Made by a program: the position numbers and the translations under genes. Below are positions 12,541 through 24,394 of a stretch of 64,000 nucleotides of DNA, piece by piece. How positions within the stretch are numbered: the stretch's first letter is position 1; each line of letters starts with the position of its first letter. This DNA is from Isoetes taiwanensis (lineage: Eukaryota > Streptophyta > Lycopodiopsida > Isoetales > Isoetaceae), in the NCBI GenBank assembly GCA_021234155.1, contig JAJEKV010000067.1, positions 4,023,279-4,087,278 on the forward strand. The letters are read 5' to 3'. The notes beneath the pieces are model-generated. The model saw only the letters and a program-made list of their open reading frames with translations. It ran no database searches and was not told where the DNA came from.

Positions 12541-15079
12541 CCGTAGGATCGATTAAATAACTTGTGTATATTGGGGTTGATTTTAATTATCGAATCCCCT
12601 AAAAAATTATTGATATTGGGACGCAATGTGTTATAAGTATTGTTTCTTTAGCTAAAGAAGAGACATAGTTTGGTTGAAGAGATTACATAACAAGCTAGCT
12701 TATGATCAAGCTGGCTCAAATAGTATGTACCCTAGATGTATAGCTATGATGAAAAAGTCCAGTTCAACATGAGCGTACAAAGTGTTTCGAGGTGCAATAT
12801 CATCTTGTGCAAAGTTGAAGTAATGTATGTGACCACGCTTGTAGATATCAATCAATCTTATTAATTTGAGATTTTAGAGAATTCTTTTTGGAATTATTTT
12901 TTAGTCGATTTCCTAAGATTTCAAATACTTCTCGATGCCGTCAAATATTACTTACTATCCAAAAATTGAGATGTTTTCTTTTCATAACAATTCGACATTT
13001 TTTTCTTCCTGCCGCCTTGCCTTATCCGATCCCGCATGCTCAAGTCAAATTTCTTTTCCTTTCTAGCTGCATCGTGGCATGCATGCCACGGTTGCTCAAA
13101 AGCTCGACATGTTATGAATCAGCCAAATGGATGTCTTATCCTCAGATCAGGTATCAGGATTTCCTTATTCTCAAGATATCCCGACCAAGTGGTTTCATCT
13201 ACATGCACTGCAGAAGACAATTCATTCAGGGAAGTTTTGGTTTGCTATGCATCTGCCCGGTGCTATGCAAGCCCTTTCTTTCAAATGTTTTTTTGAAAAG
13301 TGTCATAAGATATATGATGGTTAGGCGATTTGCAGAGGATGTGTATTATTTACAAAATTGACCCTCTTTAATGCAGCCAAGATTACAGAAGGAGCATATG
13401 CCTACCTGGATTCGTAGGTGAGAATGAACCCTAAAGAATACAGCTCTAATTTTGTCTTTTTAGAGCCTATTTAACTGTTCTTGAAATTTTGGTGTTTCCT
13501 CTTCGAGGTTCTAATACAACTAATTATTACATGTGCTTCTGGGTCTATGAATCTTTTGGTCTGGGTATTATTGAAGTCATCATTAGTTTCTTTGCAATGT
13601 GACGCATATGGTCTTTAAATTGACATCTTCTTACCAGAATAGAGGAAGCAAGTTTCGCCGGCATCTACTTTGCCATAAAGAGGGAAATAAATTTCATCAT
13701 CCAGGCCATGAAATTCAGTAAGTAATTTGTTTGTACAAAAAACAACGCCATTCAGGGCTTCTTATAATGGGTTTTTCTGTTTAAGATCCAAAAATTAGGC
13801 ATATTCGTAATGCATTGCAGCCAAAAATTTGTTGCCACGGTATCTGACTATGTGAAGTGCAAAACAAATTTTGTGCCTTAATATCATATTTCCTTAATAA
13901 CAAAACTAATTTTGCTGCATAACTCTGGTGGACCAAGTTTTTATGTTGTTCTTTCAACTCTTTGTTAATGCGAGGGGCACTTTTGGGATTCGCAGGTGAC
14001 GAAATGCAGTTATGGAGGTATATTGTGTGTGGAATGAAGCCCTTTACATGGCTTCATTATGAAGAACATTCTGCAAGGGAGGGCATGAAAAAGCAGCATT
14101 TTGAACATGTTTTTTAGCTAGAGATTCCCACAGGCGCATAAGAAGAGTAAATATGAACTCATAATTTGCCTCAGGTAATCTACAGTCATTGCCTTGCGCA
14201 TTTCTAAAAGCACATACTCCGTTAGAAAGCATCAGCTTTAGGTTTGCTTTGTGCATCTACATTCAGACAGGTGAGATGACATAAACTCAAGTACAAACTG
14301 GAATGCATAATGATCATGCAGGTTAGTGATGGAGTGAGGCATGTTTGTGTGTGTTCTTGACATGATTTCTTGCTTTACTATAGATGAACACTTGGGATGC
14401 CAACGCATTGCTACAATCTTGACAATTGCATCTGAGAATAAATTACAAATTTGAGGAGTTCATTGGGGTTAGTTTTCTTTGCTATGCTAAAGTCATAGGA
14501 TATGCTATCGGATGTTATAATGTTATGCATGTAATGATAACAAGTAGAATCATGTCCGGGGATTTTGCTTACAGATGTTATAATGCAATGTATGTAAAGA
14601 CAAGAATTAGAATCATAGTTGGTGTTTTGATTTAGGGATATATAGGCTGCCAAGTAGATCCATTTTAAATACATCTCTCATATAGTAGATGGGTTTACAT
14701 TTCTCTCTTCTCTTGGTACCATCATGATTCATAAATTGATGCAATTCTTTTAGAAGAAATGGATACAAAATTTGCAGCAAAATTGGCTCTACATAGGTAT
14801 ATGTTGCGTTGATACAATACGCATGAACTACAAGACATTTATAAAATGATAGTATGTGGGTCCATTTATAAAGGTCTATTTCTCATTTTAAGGCTATAAG
14901 AAATAGAACTCTGCTTGAGAAATTTGTGATTGCTTCACGCTAAATAACTTACCTTTGGATCATTCAGGAAGGATCATACAAGCTCATCTGTCCACAACAA
15001 CAATATAAGTGCCAGGATCAACAAACAGTGTAAGTACCATGGGCAATAGTATAAGTGCAACCGCCCATTTACAATCATT
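12541..15079. other. No gene recognised, AT-rich
   Basis: The frame at 12888-13361 (+, 157 aa) and its shadows lack any domain that I recognise, and are F/L/C-rich as expected of AT-rich DNA. Small paired phrases (GTTATAATG.ATG.ATGTAA at 14515 and 14578) are local duplications. I see no tRNA, promoter or splice pattern that I could defend. Confidence 0.35.
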
Positions 15080-15880
15080 TGACTGCTGCTTAAATTTAGC
15101 CTCTTTATTTCCAGTTTGCCCATAATGCAAGTTCTTTCAGCACGTGTGAAAGTTTGCCCATAATAGAACTTCTTTCTCAACTTGGAAAGGCATGAAAGGC
15201 TGCCTATTTTTGAATTCGGGTTATTAATGACAAGTTGCTAAAATCAAGTAAATCTTAAGAATGTTTCTATCTTTTTCTTTGAGGTATGTGCATGCATTTG
15301 CATTTTTATATAGTGGTTATTGTTGATGCTCAGGACTGTTGAGGTTCTTTTATATATCTGTTGAGATTTTGAGTAGTTTTTGTGGAGCTTGATTTGATTT
15401 GGAGTCTGTGTTCTTGCTAATAAACCTATGCAACAAGTTGATTTGATGCTATGATATAGCACAAGCCGATGGCATTGCAGGAACAAATCTGTCTAACAAT
15501 TTGACAGTCTGTCCATTATGTAACTTCTTTCTCAACTTGGGCAGGCGTGAAAGTTTACCCATAATGTGACTTCTTTCTCAGCTTGGGTAGGCGTGAAATT
15601 TTACCCATAATGGTACTTCGTTCTCAACTTGGGCAAGCGTAAAAGGCTCGCTATTTGTGAATTCAGGTCATTAATGACTGAGTGGCTAAAGTCAGGTAAA
15701 TCCCAAACATGTTTCTATCCCTAACAATGAGGTAGTTTGTGAAATTTGATTCTTTTGAAGTCTGTGTTCTTGCTACTAAACCTATGCAGCAAACTGATTT
15801 GATGCTATGATGCAGCACAGGTGATGGCATTGCACCTGTTAGTGGAACAGATCTGTCAACAATTTGCCAGTCAATGAACT
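15080..15880. repeat. Diverged tandem duplication, unit about 400 bp
   Basis: The phrases AACTTCTTTCTCAACTTGG, CATTAATGAC, AAATC...ATGTTTCTATC, TCTGTGTTCTTGCTA.TAAACC and TTTGATGCTATGAT.TAGCAC occur in the same order at about 15165-15480 and again at 15517-15860. The phrase TTGCCCATAAT...TTCTTTCTCA..TTGG is further triplicated between 15505 and 15640. Divergence is perhaps 10-15%, so this is older than the duplication at 10.5 kb. Confidence 0.75.
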
Positions 15881-16479
15881 GTACTTCACTCCCTATCTCT
15901 GGTTGATTACTTCAGGTATAGTATTAACCTTACATAGTACAAGTTTTGCTGAGAAATTGAGTTGCATATGATGAGTGCAATCGAAGATAAAGGGACAAGA
16001 AAGACATTCATTTGTATATCAGTGTACAATTATTTTAACCTATTGACCTTGCATATTACAAATTTTCTTGACAATTTGACTTGTATATTATGAGTACATA
16101 GCCATGAGTATTTTGGAAGATTGAGTTTGGCCAGACAGTTCATTTGGAAATTTATAACATAATCATAAAGAACAATTGATTTGAACACAGATTTTAACTT
16201 CCATCATAATCCTGCAGTGGAAATACAACACTTCCCAGTAGATGTGTATTTAACTGGTATGTGTCTAGCTTCTGTTGTCTGTGTAGGTTTGAATACAATA
16301 GATGTAGATTTAACAATCCTCTGTGAGTAGTTCGTCTCCCCACGAAGGCCACGGGCACGAAGAGGTCGAGAACAGACAAATGACGGCCCGTCAAGCGTCA
16401 GAGTCAGCGTCAGCGTGATTTCAGGCATTTCAAGAGGCGCCACCAACATTCCTGCAAATCAGGCCTCCTTCCAGGAATC
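15881..16479. other. No gene recognised
   Basis: AT-rich, with a weak internal echo (ACCTTACATAGTACAAGTTTTG at about 15930, CCTTGCATATTACAAATTTTC at about 16046). The overlapping minus frames at 16194-16449 show no domain. The upstream edge of the gypsy element is probably near the right end of this stretch, but I cannot fix it. Confidence 0.3.
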
Positions 16480-16855
16480 GGCACCGAAATCTGTCAGAAT
16501 GTCTATATTGGGCCAAAGGCCATTGTACTATATATATGAGTAGAGCTAGCACTCGATTCTCTAGATGAGTTTTTGGTCTTGTCTCCATTCTGTTTCCTCT
16601 CTATTGCGAGAGTTCATGTATCATCATTGATATCAAAGAGTTTTGTTCTCATCATTGTGTTCTTGTTGTCATCATTTGTTTTCTCTCTTTCTTCTTGTCT
16701 TGTTTCTTTGCAAATCCCGCATGACGCAACTCCCGGATTCTCCTGTTTGATCCAAGGGTCCTCACAGAGGGCTGTTTTGCAGGAGTTCCCGAACCCAGAC
16801 CCCAAACACTGTCACCGCTGCCGGATTTGATCTTTCTTTTTCCTTTCTTTCCATC
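16480..16855 (+). promoter_or_regulatory. Probable 5' LTR/leader of the gypsy element
   Basis: TATATATGAG at 16531-16540 is a TATA-like box about 315 bp upstream of the gag ATG (16856), followed by a T/C-rich leader. That is the arrangement of an R-U5-leader region. I could not identify the LTR boundary or a tRNA primer-binding site with certainty, and no matching 3' LTR is present in the window. Confidence 0.35.
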
Positions 16856-18430
16856 ATGTCGGCTCGAGGTTTCACTCCTGAAGAACTTCTTTGCCAAACG
16901 GCGGCTCGCCTGGAGCGCCATCAACGACGCGAGGCTGTTCGGGATCTGTATGATACTGCCTATGACATTGAGGGTGGTCGTGTCCGCTCCAGAGCTCAGT
17001 CGGCACCTCCTACCCCTCGTGCTCATTCTCGATCAGGGTCTCCCCCTGTGTGTCGGCATTGTTCTCAACCTCAATCCCCACATCATACACCTGTTCAGCC
17101 CACGCCTCACTATTTCCAGACTCCTGAAAGCACATATATTCATATACCTTCAGGCCACACCCCTCAGCCGTCACAACCTTCTTCACCTCCTGCCGGGATG
17201 GGCTACCCTCAAGTGTCCTTTGGCCCTCCCCACGTTCACGAATTTCAGCCTTCTCCATCTTTTCAGCACGCTCTTCCTGTTTACCAACTCACTGATCTCA
17301 AACCTAATGAAGAGGGCTCTCATGATCCTTCCCCACTAGATGCTACATTCTCTGGACCACCGGGTTTTTCAGTTCCACCCCCATGCTCTCAGCCAACGAC
17401 TGTTCCATCCGGCTATGCTCCTACATACGCTCCACCTGTCTATGCGCAAGTTCAGCCTCATCTCCTACTCATAATTTGAAGCTGACTTATCCAACTTTTG
17501 GCAACACTAAAGGCAAACCTCTGGATCAGAGTGCTCAAGCTCATATGGAGGAATTCGAGGCCTTGGCCATTCTGAATGGTCACGCGCAACCACAACTCAA
17601 GTTTCATATCTTTTCGACCACGCTCAGAGGCGCCCCTCATCAATGGTTAATGGCCAACAAAAGCCACTGGAAGCAAAGTTGGCACGAAATGAAAACCGCA
17701 TTCCTGTCTCACTATGGCACCACGGATGAATCAATTACTGCTCAAGCAACTCAATGATCTCTAGCAACAACCAACCGAGTCTGCGCGTGATTTTGCCGAC
17801 CGTCTTCACATTCTCATCAGTAAACTCCAGGAGTACCCCACGCAAAGCCAGATTCTCGTCTGGTTTCTGCAGGGACTTCCTCCTGCCATTCGACTCATGA
17901 CGGAGTACCTGCGTCCCAAGTCTCTGGAGCAGGCGATTGAATTGGTCAATCACTCGGTCAATGTTTCTTCTCGAGGTGTTGCTCTCACGGAACTCCCTTT
18001 CATACCCCCCCCCCATAGTTCCTCAGAATGCTGTCCAGCCTCAGCAAACAAATCCACAACGCTCACAGATCTGGTGCCATATTTGCAAATATCAGGGACA
18101 TTTGGCAAATGAATGCAACTCCTCCAATGGACCTCCTCATTGTAAACGGTGCAATATGTGCAATCACGCCACGGAGGAATGCACTCGTTCTCATCCCACA
18201 CCCTTCAGGAATAAAATGGTTTTCAAGTACAGACCACGCCGCAACAACCACAATCATATCAGCCTCAGCAATATCCGACTCAACAAACTCAGCAGTATCA
18301 ACAAATGCAGCAATCTCAGCAGTCACGGGGACAAGGCTCCCGTCCTCCCTTTGATCCTTTAAAGGCTCAATGCTATCATTGTCATGAATGGGGTCACACC
18401 ACTACGGCGTGTCCTCAACTTCCCCAAGTT
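16856..18430 (+). pseudogene. gypsy gag (capsid and zinc knuckles), broken
   Basis: Gag forms the particle and packages element RNA. The ATG at 16856 follows CCATC and opens a P/S/Q-rich N-terminal part (to 17479). The frame then shifts to the capsid-like block (LKLTYPTFGNTKG at about 17480 to HEMKTAFLSHYG at about 17720), which matches the retrotransposon gag domain. It shifts again through DFADRLHILISKLQEYPT. Two CCHC-type knuckles follow: CHICKYQGHLANEC (about 18070) and CYHCHEWGHTTTAC (about 18370). At least three frame changes and an in-frame TAG (17758-17760) mean that it cannot be translated as one protein. Confidence 0.75.
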
Positions 18431-19163
18431 CAAGTTCAACTTCCAGGTTCCAATCAGCCTGCTTCAGTACGCCTCACGGCTTATCAGCTGTGGGTGGCCA
18501 ACGGTAAACAAGGCCCCCGTCCTGTTTTGAAGAAGCCGCCACGGCCACCTCAACAACAGCGACCTCATCAAGCCCACTCCTATGGATCAACAAGCTCAAG
18601 AGGATATTTATTAGGCACTCAACCCTCCAGTCCAGCAGTCCAATTGGGTTGGTCTGGTCTCCTGCCAGACCCGGGCTTCACGCCTCACGACACGCAACCA
18701 GCTTTTGCTGTCGAGACGGCCCCCATGAAGAAGAGAAAAAAGTTCATTTCGCACCTGATCTTGACAAACTCATGCCTCACGTCATGCCAAAAGTGCGACA
18801 AAATATTCTTAAAGTCATGCAGGCTGCAGAAGGTCGCACACTGGCAAATGTTCGTGCCACCACTAGAGCTCAGCAGGTCAAGAAGTGCCATCGTCATCCA
18901 CTAGCACACGCTCTCAGCCGTATCCCAATATTGTTGCGGAGGTGGAGCTCCTCAAAGAGGTTTCTGCTTCTTTACCACAGACTCCTGCTCCTTTGGATCC
19001 TGCTGATCCCTTTTCTCATGTTCCTTTGGAACTTCAAGAAGAACTTGTCAAGATCAAGATTCCTTTGAGTCTGGCCACCATTTTGAAACTCTGTCCGGCT
19101 CTCAAAGATTAGTTTCCTCTTCCAACTGTTCTGGTTGGAGCTGTCGCGACCTCCACACCCACG
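18431..19163 (+). pseudogene. gag-protease linker, broken
   Basis: Overlapping frames (18305-18904, 18649-19068, 18885-19112) carry pieces of a Q/P-rich linker and then PLDPADPFSHVPLELQEEL. They end with a TAG at about 19110-19112, just before the protease. Each looks like part of the same polyprotein in shifted frames. The linker has no enzymatic signature. Confidence 0.5.
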
Positions 19164-20156
19164 GTGCATGCCACGGTGGGCAATCAACACATCAATCATG
19201 TTCAGATTGATGGCGGAAGCACTGTCAATCTTATTACTGATAAGCTCCGAAAGCAATTGGGGATCAAACAATTATACCGTGCCCCCTATGACATCAAGTT
19301 GGCAAATGGCCATATCACGCGCCCCCAAGGTGTCACCCCTCTTCTCCATATAAGCATTGGTGATCTCAAATTCCCCTTGGAATTTGGGGTTTGGAAAGCT
19401 GGAGAAGGTCCAGGTGATTATGAAATGCTGGTAGGAAGACCTTTTCTCCGCCAGGCTAAAAGTATTCATTACTGGGCCATGGACCAACTTGTCATTACAG
19501 ATGGACATCTCAACGCAACTATGGATTTGGAAACTGGCAAATTGATCTCTGTCGAGAATGCTGAACCTTCGATCTCCGACACTGACTCTGAAGAAGCCCA
19601 AAATATCTATCATGTTCAAGCTCCGCCCGCGGGTCTGCCTCTCTCATCCTACCTGGAGTTTGTTGATCCTTGGGGTGAGATGACGCTGGATCAGGACCAG
19701 GCTGTGGCCGCTCTTCTGGACCCTTACCTGCCTTCCTGCAATCGCATTCAACGTCTTGATCATTTTTCAGACACAACCCCTTCTTTGGAGACTGTCGATA
19801 TTCATGCCGTCATGAAGCAACCCTTGCTTGATGACACTCAGCAGCCTCTTTTCTTCACCACTCAAAATGCTGCTCCTCCTGTCATGCTTCAACCTCCTGC
19901 TCATCATGTTCAGGACACGGAGGTTGTTCCTCATATTCAAACTCCAGAGATGGACATCGTGGACATTGGTAACAATCAACCAGTCCGCTTAGCTGCTAAT
20001 CTTCCACCCACCTATAAAGCACGCGCTGTGACGCTGTTCAAGAAATTCAAACATATTTTTGCTTGGAGCTACAAAGACCTTCGAGGTATCAGAAAAGAAT
20101 TGGGGGAACTCACCATTCCTACCAAACCTGATGCACGCCTAGCAACGACAGTATAG
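19164..20156 (+). pseudogene. gypsy protease and start of RT
   Basis: The aspartic protease (retropepsin) would cleave the polyprotein. HVQIDGGSTVNLI (Asp at about 19209) is its active-site box, with G in place of the more usual S/T after D. MLVGRPFLRQAKSIHYW is the typical C-terminal half of the fold. After a variable spacer the frame reaches ARAVTLFKKFKHIFAWSYKDL, the entry to the RT domain, and stops near 20156. The remaining RT lies beyond the hAT insertion at 20188. Confidence 0.75.
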
Positions 20157-20179
20157 GCTCAACCCAAATTACCGTGACC

Positions 20180-20187
20180 GTGTCAAG
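20180..20187. repeat. 8-bp target duplication, left copy
   Basis: GTGTCAAG immediately precedes the element end CAGGGATAGG and is repeated at 20891-20898 immediately after CCTATCCCTG. A perfect 8-bp duplication is the hAT signature. Confidence 0.95.
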
Positions 20188-20890
20188 CAGGGATAGGTTC
20201 AATACTGTATACGTTTTATACGCAATACGTATTTTTCGTTTGATACGGCACAAATTTGACGTTTAATACGTCAAAAATACGGCTAAAAAAATTTTCGGCG
20301 TCGAAAACTTTCGCGTAAGCGAAAACAACTGTTTCGCTTACGCGAAGTCTGGTTCGCGTAAGCGAAACAGTATTTTTCGCTTACGCGAACCAGAAATAGT
20401 TTCGCGTAAGCGAAATGAACTGTTTCGCTTACGCGAAAACATCTTCGCGTAAGCGAAACAGTCAACTTCGCGTAAGCGAACGCGCCTCGAAATATATATA
20501 GAAAACTTCGCGTAAGTGAAAACTTCTGCTTCGCTTACGCGAACCGCCCTTCACGTAAGCGAAACGCAAAGAATGTTTACGCGAACAAAAAAAAGTTTCG
20601 CGTAAGCGAACCTTTATACTTCGCTTACGCGAAAAGAGTTTCGCGTAAGCGAACATTAAGGCTTCGCTTACGCGAAAGCCGGCGAGGGGATTCGCGTAAG
20701 CGAAAACTTAGACTTCGCTTACGCGAAAGAAAGTTCGCATAAGCGAAACAGAAGGTTTCGCTTACGCGAAACTTTTTTTTTCCGGCCGGCGAATATTAAA
20801 TACAAAAAATACGTATTTTTCCCAAAAATACGTATTTTTGCACTTTATACGTCTGAAAAAATAGTTTCATACATACAGAACCTATCCCTG
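20188..20890. mobile_element. Non-autonomous hAT element (703 bp) with palindrome array
   Basis: The termini are CAGGGATAGGTTC and its inverse GAACCTATCCCTG, flanked by the perfect 8-bp duplication GTGTCAAG. The first and last 90-120 bp match the 9.5-kb hAT at 29716-39238 (for example ATACGGCACAAATTTG and ACGTATTTTT), so that family's transposase probably moved it. The interior (20305-20775) is about 20 copies of a 14-mer, TTCGCGTAAGCGAA or its complement TTCGCTTACGCGAA, mostly in alternating orientation. No coding capacity. It interrupts the gypsy RT and is therefore younger than that element. Confidence 0.95.
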
Positions 20891-20898
20891 GTGTCAAG
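20891..20898. repeat. 8-bp target duplication, right copy
   Basis: GTGTCAAG, identical to 20180-20187. Gypsy RT coding resumes directly after it. Confidence 0.95.
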
Positions 20899-22450
20899 GC
20901 TGAAATTGACAAACTTTTAGCCGCTGGCCTGATTTATGAGGTCAAACATTCTGAATGGGTGAGCCCCATCGTCATTGCTCTCAAGCACAATGGTAAGATC
21001 CGCATTTGCGTAGACTACAGAAAACTCAATCAAGCCACGGAGCGTGATCACTTCCCGCTTCCCTTCACAGACCAGGTTGCTAGTCATGAGATGTACTCCT
21101 TCATGGATAGTTTCTCTGGGTACAATCAAATTTCTATCAAGAAAGAAGATCAACTCAAAACTACCTTCATCACCCCGTGGGGCACTTTTGCCTACAAGGT
21201 GGTCCCTTTTGGTTTATCAAACTCTCCTTCAACCTTTCAACGTATTATGCTCGGTCTTTCATGACTATATGAAGGATAAACCTTTTCTCCAGATCTTTCA
21301 AGATGATTTTTCAGTCTACAGCTCCATGGATGACCACTTGGAGAAGTTAGAGCTCGTCTTTCAAAAATGTGATGAGTCAGGCATTAGTCTCAATCCTGAG
21401 AAGTGCACTTTCTGTGTCACCTCAGGAGTTCTTTTGGGTCATGTGGTTAGTAAAGATGGAATCACCACGGATCCTGCTAAAATCAATTGTGTCTTGAAGG
21501 CTCAAACACCATCTAATATCAAAGAGACGCGGTCTTTCCTAGGTAAGGTTAATTACTATTCCACCTTCATTCCTGGAGTTGCAGCTATAGCTGATCCCAT
21601 TCATAAACTCACGGGTGATGAATCCACTTGGGCTTGGAATCCTCCAGTGGAGTCTACTTTCCAGAAGCTGAAGCAGTTACTTACTCAAGCACCGGTACTT
21701 GTTCCTCCTCAATGGGACAAGCCTTTTCACGTTCATGTTGATGTTTCTGCTTTTGCCATTGGTGCTGTTCTCTCTCAGGCCTATGATGAGCACACGGATA
21801 AACCGATCCGCTATGCCAGCAGGAAACTCAATCCTGCTGAGCGCAACTACTCTGCCACGAAACGGGAAGCATTGGGCTTAGTTTTATGTGTCCAACGCTT
21901 CCGTCATTATTTGTTGGGCAGCCAGATCAAGTTCTTTGTTGATCATCAAGCTCTTCTTTATTTAATCAACAAAGTCACGCCCACAGGTAGAATTGCTCGT
22001 TGGGTCCTTCTTCTGCAGGAATTTGCTCCCTTCGAAATTGTTCATAAGGCAGGCAAGTCTCATGTGGTGCCCGATTATCTTTCACGCATCCACACAGATG
22101 ATCCCTCCACGGGTGTTTCTGACGCCTTTCCAGACGCTCAATTGTTTCTGGTCACGGCCATGCCCCATTGGTTTCACAACTTTCAGCAATATCTTCTCAC
22201 TGGTGCTCTTCCCCCTGAAGATCCGACGCTCTCTCCAGAAAAGCTTCGCTCACGCCGCCGTCAGTTTCTCCGAGAGGTCCGTGACCACACCATGGTTGCA
22301 GGCCATTTTTACAAACGCGATAAAGACATGGTCCTCTGTCGTTGTGTCCTCCCTCATGAGGTGCCTGATATTGTTCGACAAGCCCATGATGGGCTTGGTG
22401 GTGGTCATTTTAGTGGTGACGCCACGGCATGCAAAATTCTTTTGGCATGA
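20899..22450 (+). pseudogene. gypsy reverse transcriptase and RNase H, broken
   Basis: This block would copy the element RNA into DNA. RT motifs run in order: SPIVIALKHNGKIRICVDYR, FMDSFSGYNQI (motif A), TPWGTFAYKVVPFGLSNSPS (motif B), then after a frameshift near 21255 FQDDFSVY (motif C). ESTWAW and VHVDVSAFAIGAVLSQ open RNase H, whose later part includes NYSATKREALG and FFVDHQALLYLINK. HKAGKSHVVPDYLSR is the usual exit to integrase. An in-frame TGA at 22448-22450 replaces an expected Trp in the phrase before YFWPT. Confidence 0.85.
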
Positions 22451-23499
22451 TATTTTTGGCCCACATTCTTCAAGGATGCCCACGCTCACGCTCGCACGTG
22501 TGACGTCTGTCAGCGTGTGGGAAGGCCCATGGCCCGTGACGCTCTTCCGTTGACGCCGGTCGCCACGCCACTCCACTTTAGCAAATAGGGCATGGATTTT
22601 GTGGGGCCCATGGATCCTCCTGCGCGGCACACCCGTGCCCGTTTCATTCTGGTCATCACTGATTATGCTACCAAATGGGCGGAGGCCTGTGCCCTTCCAG
22701 ACAACACTGCAGCAAGCACGGCCAAGGTTCTCTACACGCACATCATCACGTGTTTTGGTTGTCCCACGGAACTTGTTAGTTATCGTGGTGTCCATTTTGT
22801 CAACCATACTATCAAGGAGCTGACGGATTATCTTCACATACAGCACATGAAGAGTACACCTTACTATCCTCAAGGGAATGGTTTGGCTGAAAGTACCAAC
22901 AAAACTCTCATCACTGTTCTAAAGAAAATTTGTGATGCTTCTCGCTCCGATTGGCAAGATAAGTTGCCTACGGTTCTTTGGGCTTACAACACAAGTTTTA
23001 AAATTGCTACGGGCCACACTCCTTTTAAATTGGTTTATGGTCAAGAAGCTCTTATGCCCTTTGAATATATTCTTCCGACTCTCCGTTTCCAACTAGCTAC
23101 AGCCCATAATCCGCCTGCTGCTCTAAAAGAAAGGGTTTATCAACTGGAACAATTAGATGAACTTAGGAGAGATGCTTATATTCGTGTTCTTCATGGCCAA
23201 CAGTTGCAGAAATCATTGCATGACAAACATCTTAAGACAAAAACATTCAAAGAAGGTGATTTGGTGCTCCTTTATGATTCTCGTTACAAAAATTTTCCAG
23301 GCAAGTTAAAATTCAGGTGGCTTGGGCCTATCAAATCATTCAAGTTGTTCAACCCAGTGTTTTCAAGCTGGCCGCGTTAGATGGAACTCCATTACCTACC
23401 CTGGTCAATGGTTTTCGCCTAAAACAATTTCATACAGAAGATACATCTGTTCATACACAGGATCAACAACAAAGTTCAGACTCAGAAGATAGTGCATAA
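22451..23499 (+). pseudogene. gypsy integrase, catalytically broken
   Basis: Integrase would insert the DNA copy. The HHCC zinc site starts before the TGA at 22448 (HDGLGGGHFSGD) and continues as CDVCQ (about 22500). A TAG near 22587 precedes GMDFVGPM. In the catalytic core the first acidic residue is in VITDYATKWAE. The second position reads SYRGVHF where SDRG is expected, so a catalytic Asp has become Tyr (GAT to TAT). The Glu is in QGNGLAESTNK. A frameshift near 23330 separates the C-terminal part, which ends at 23499. Confidence 0.85.
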
Positions 23500-23607
23500 G
23501 CGGCATATTTATATTATATCAGTGGCGAAATACAAAATGTGGGCATTGCCCATATACATCCGCTATGGGTTGAGCCCTATTTACAAAATCCTAAATTAAA
23601 CGAACCC

Positions 23608-23870
23608 CTACTCCGGGTTTGAAGCAGAGGTAACACGGAGCACCTGGTAGACGTGCTGGTCTGGATCCCAGCGCAGATGCACCACCACTTCGATGGGGGT
23701 AGTTTTTGGGTCAGGATGCTCAGCCATCATCCCGCACCACCCATCCATCCGGATGCCGCGGTTGTGGCATTTCCACAAGTCCATAGCATTCATTTTACAA
23801 GTGATCCATTCGTTGCATCCAGTCGGCATAGTGCATTCGTCATCCATGATCGCAAACTGGTGCCTCAGCT
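23608..23870 (-). CDS. Antisense ORF between integrase and third ORF
   Basis: A minus-strand frame of 79 codons from the ATG (23847), open a little further upstream, encodes a Cys/His/Trp-rich protein: EWITCKMNAMDLWKC, RGIRMDGWCGMM, then HLRWDPDQHVYQVLRV. I do not recognise it, but its composition looks protein-like. Antisense ORFs between pol and the 3' LTR are known in some plant Tat-lineage gypsy elements, which fits the context. It has no assigned function, and it could be chance. Confidence 0.4.
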
Positions 23871-24394
23871 TCGACCACTGCTCGTCTTATATAGCTCAAC
23901 CGCTTGGAGCTCTGTTGACGTGGCCCAATCACAAAATTGCTAATGTGGTTGCAATGCAAGGCCGTTTCTAAATTGGGAATCTTTTCTCCCACCGCATATC
24001 TAGCCATAGTACCTTCTGACATTTTCGTTTTTATGATATCCCACTTCGAGTCGCCAGCATTAAATGATATTCCTTCCTTTCACGCCCGTCAAACATTAAT
24101 ATTTGTACCTTCACCAGCTGTCACCTTCGATCATTCATTCACGTTTCATCTCCACCGTCCGTCGCTTCTCCCTTCAGTGTTTAGGGACTTAGCCAAATTT
24201 TCGCCCCTCAAGTGCCTTCTTCTCATCTACTACCACCTGGCAACATCAACGGTTCCTGTTTCATTCTCCTCACGCCCCTTCTCCAGAACTTGTGCGCCCT
24301 AAAATTTTTTCGTCTATCTTCGTTTTTGTCTTCTGCTCTCCGCCCTCCGGCTTCTTGGATCCGCTCCTCCAGTTACTTCTCGCCACTCTTCGCC
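23871..24394. other. Spacer of the gypsy element
   Basis: T/C-rich DNA leading to the third ORF. The frames here are short and S/F/L-rich. The stretch may hold the leader or promoter for the third ORF or for the antisense ORF. I see no clear element. Confidence 0.3.

Noticed and set aside
20305-20775. CRISPR-like array (regular repeats with short spacers)
   Set aside because: Units alternate in orientation, are 14 bp, and sit inside a hAT element with terminal inverted repeats and target duplication in a plant genome.
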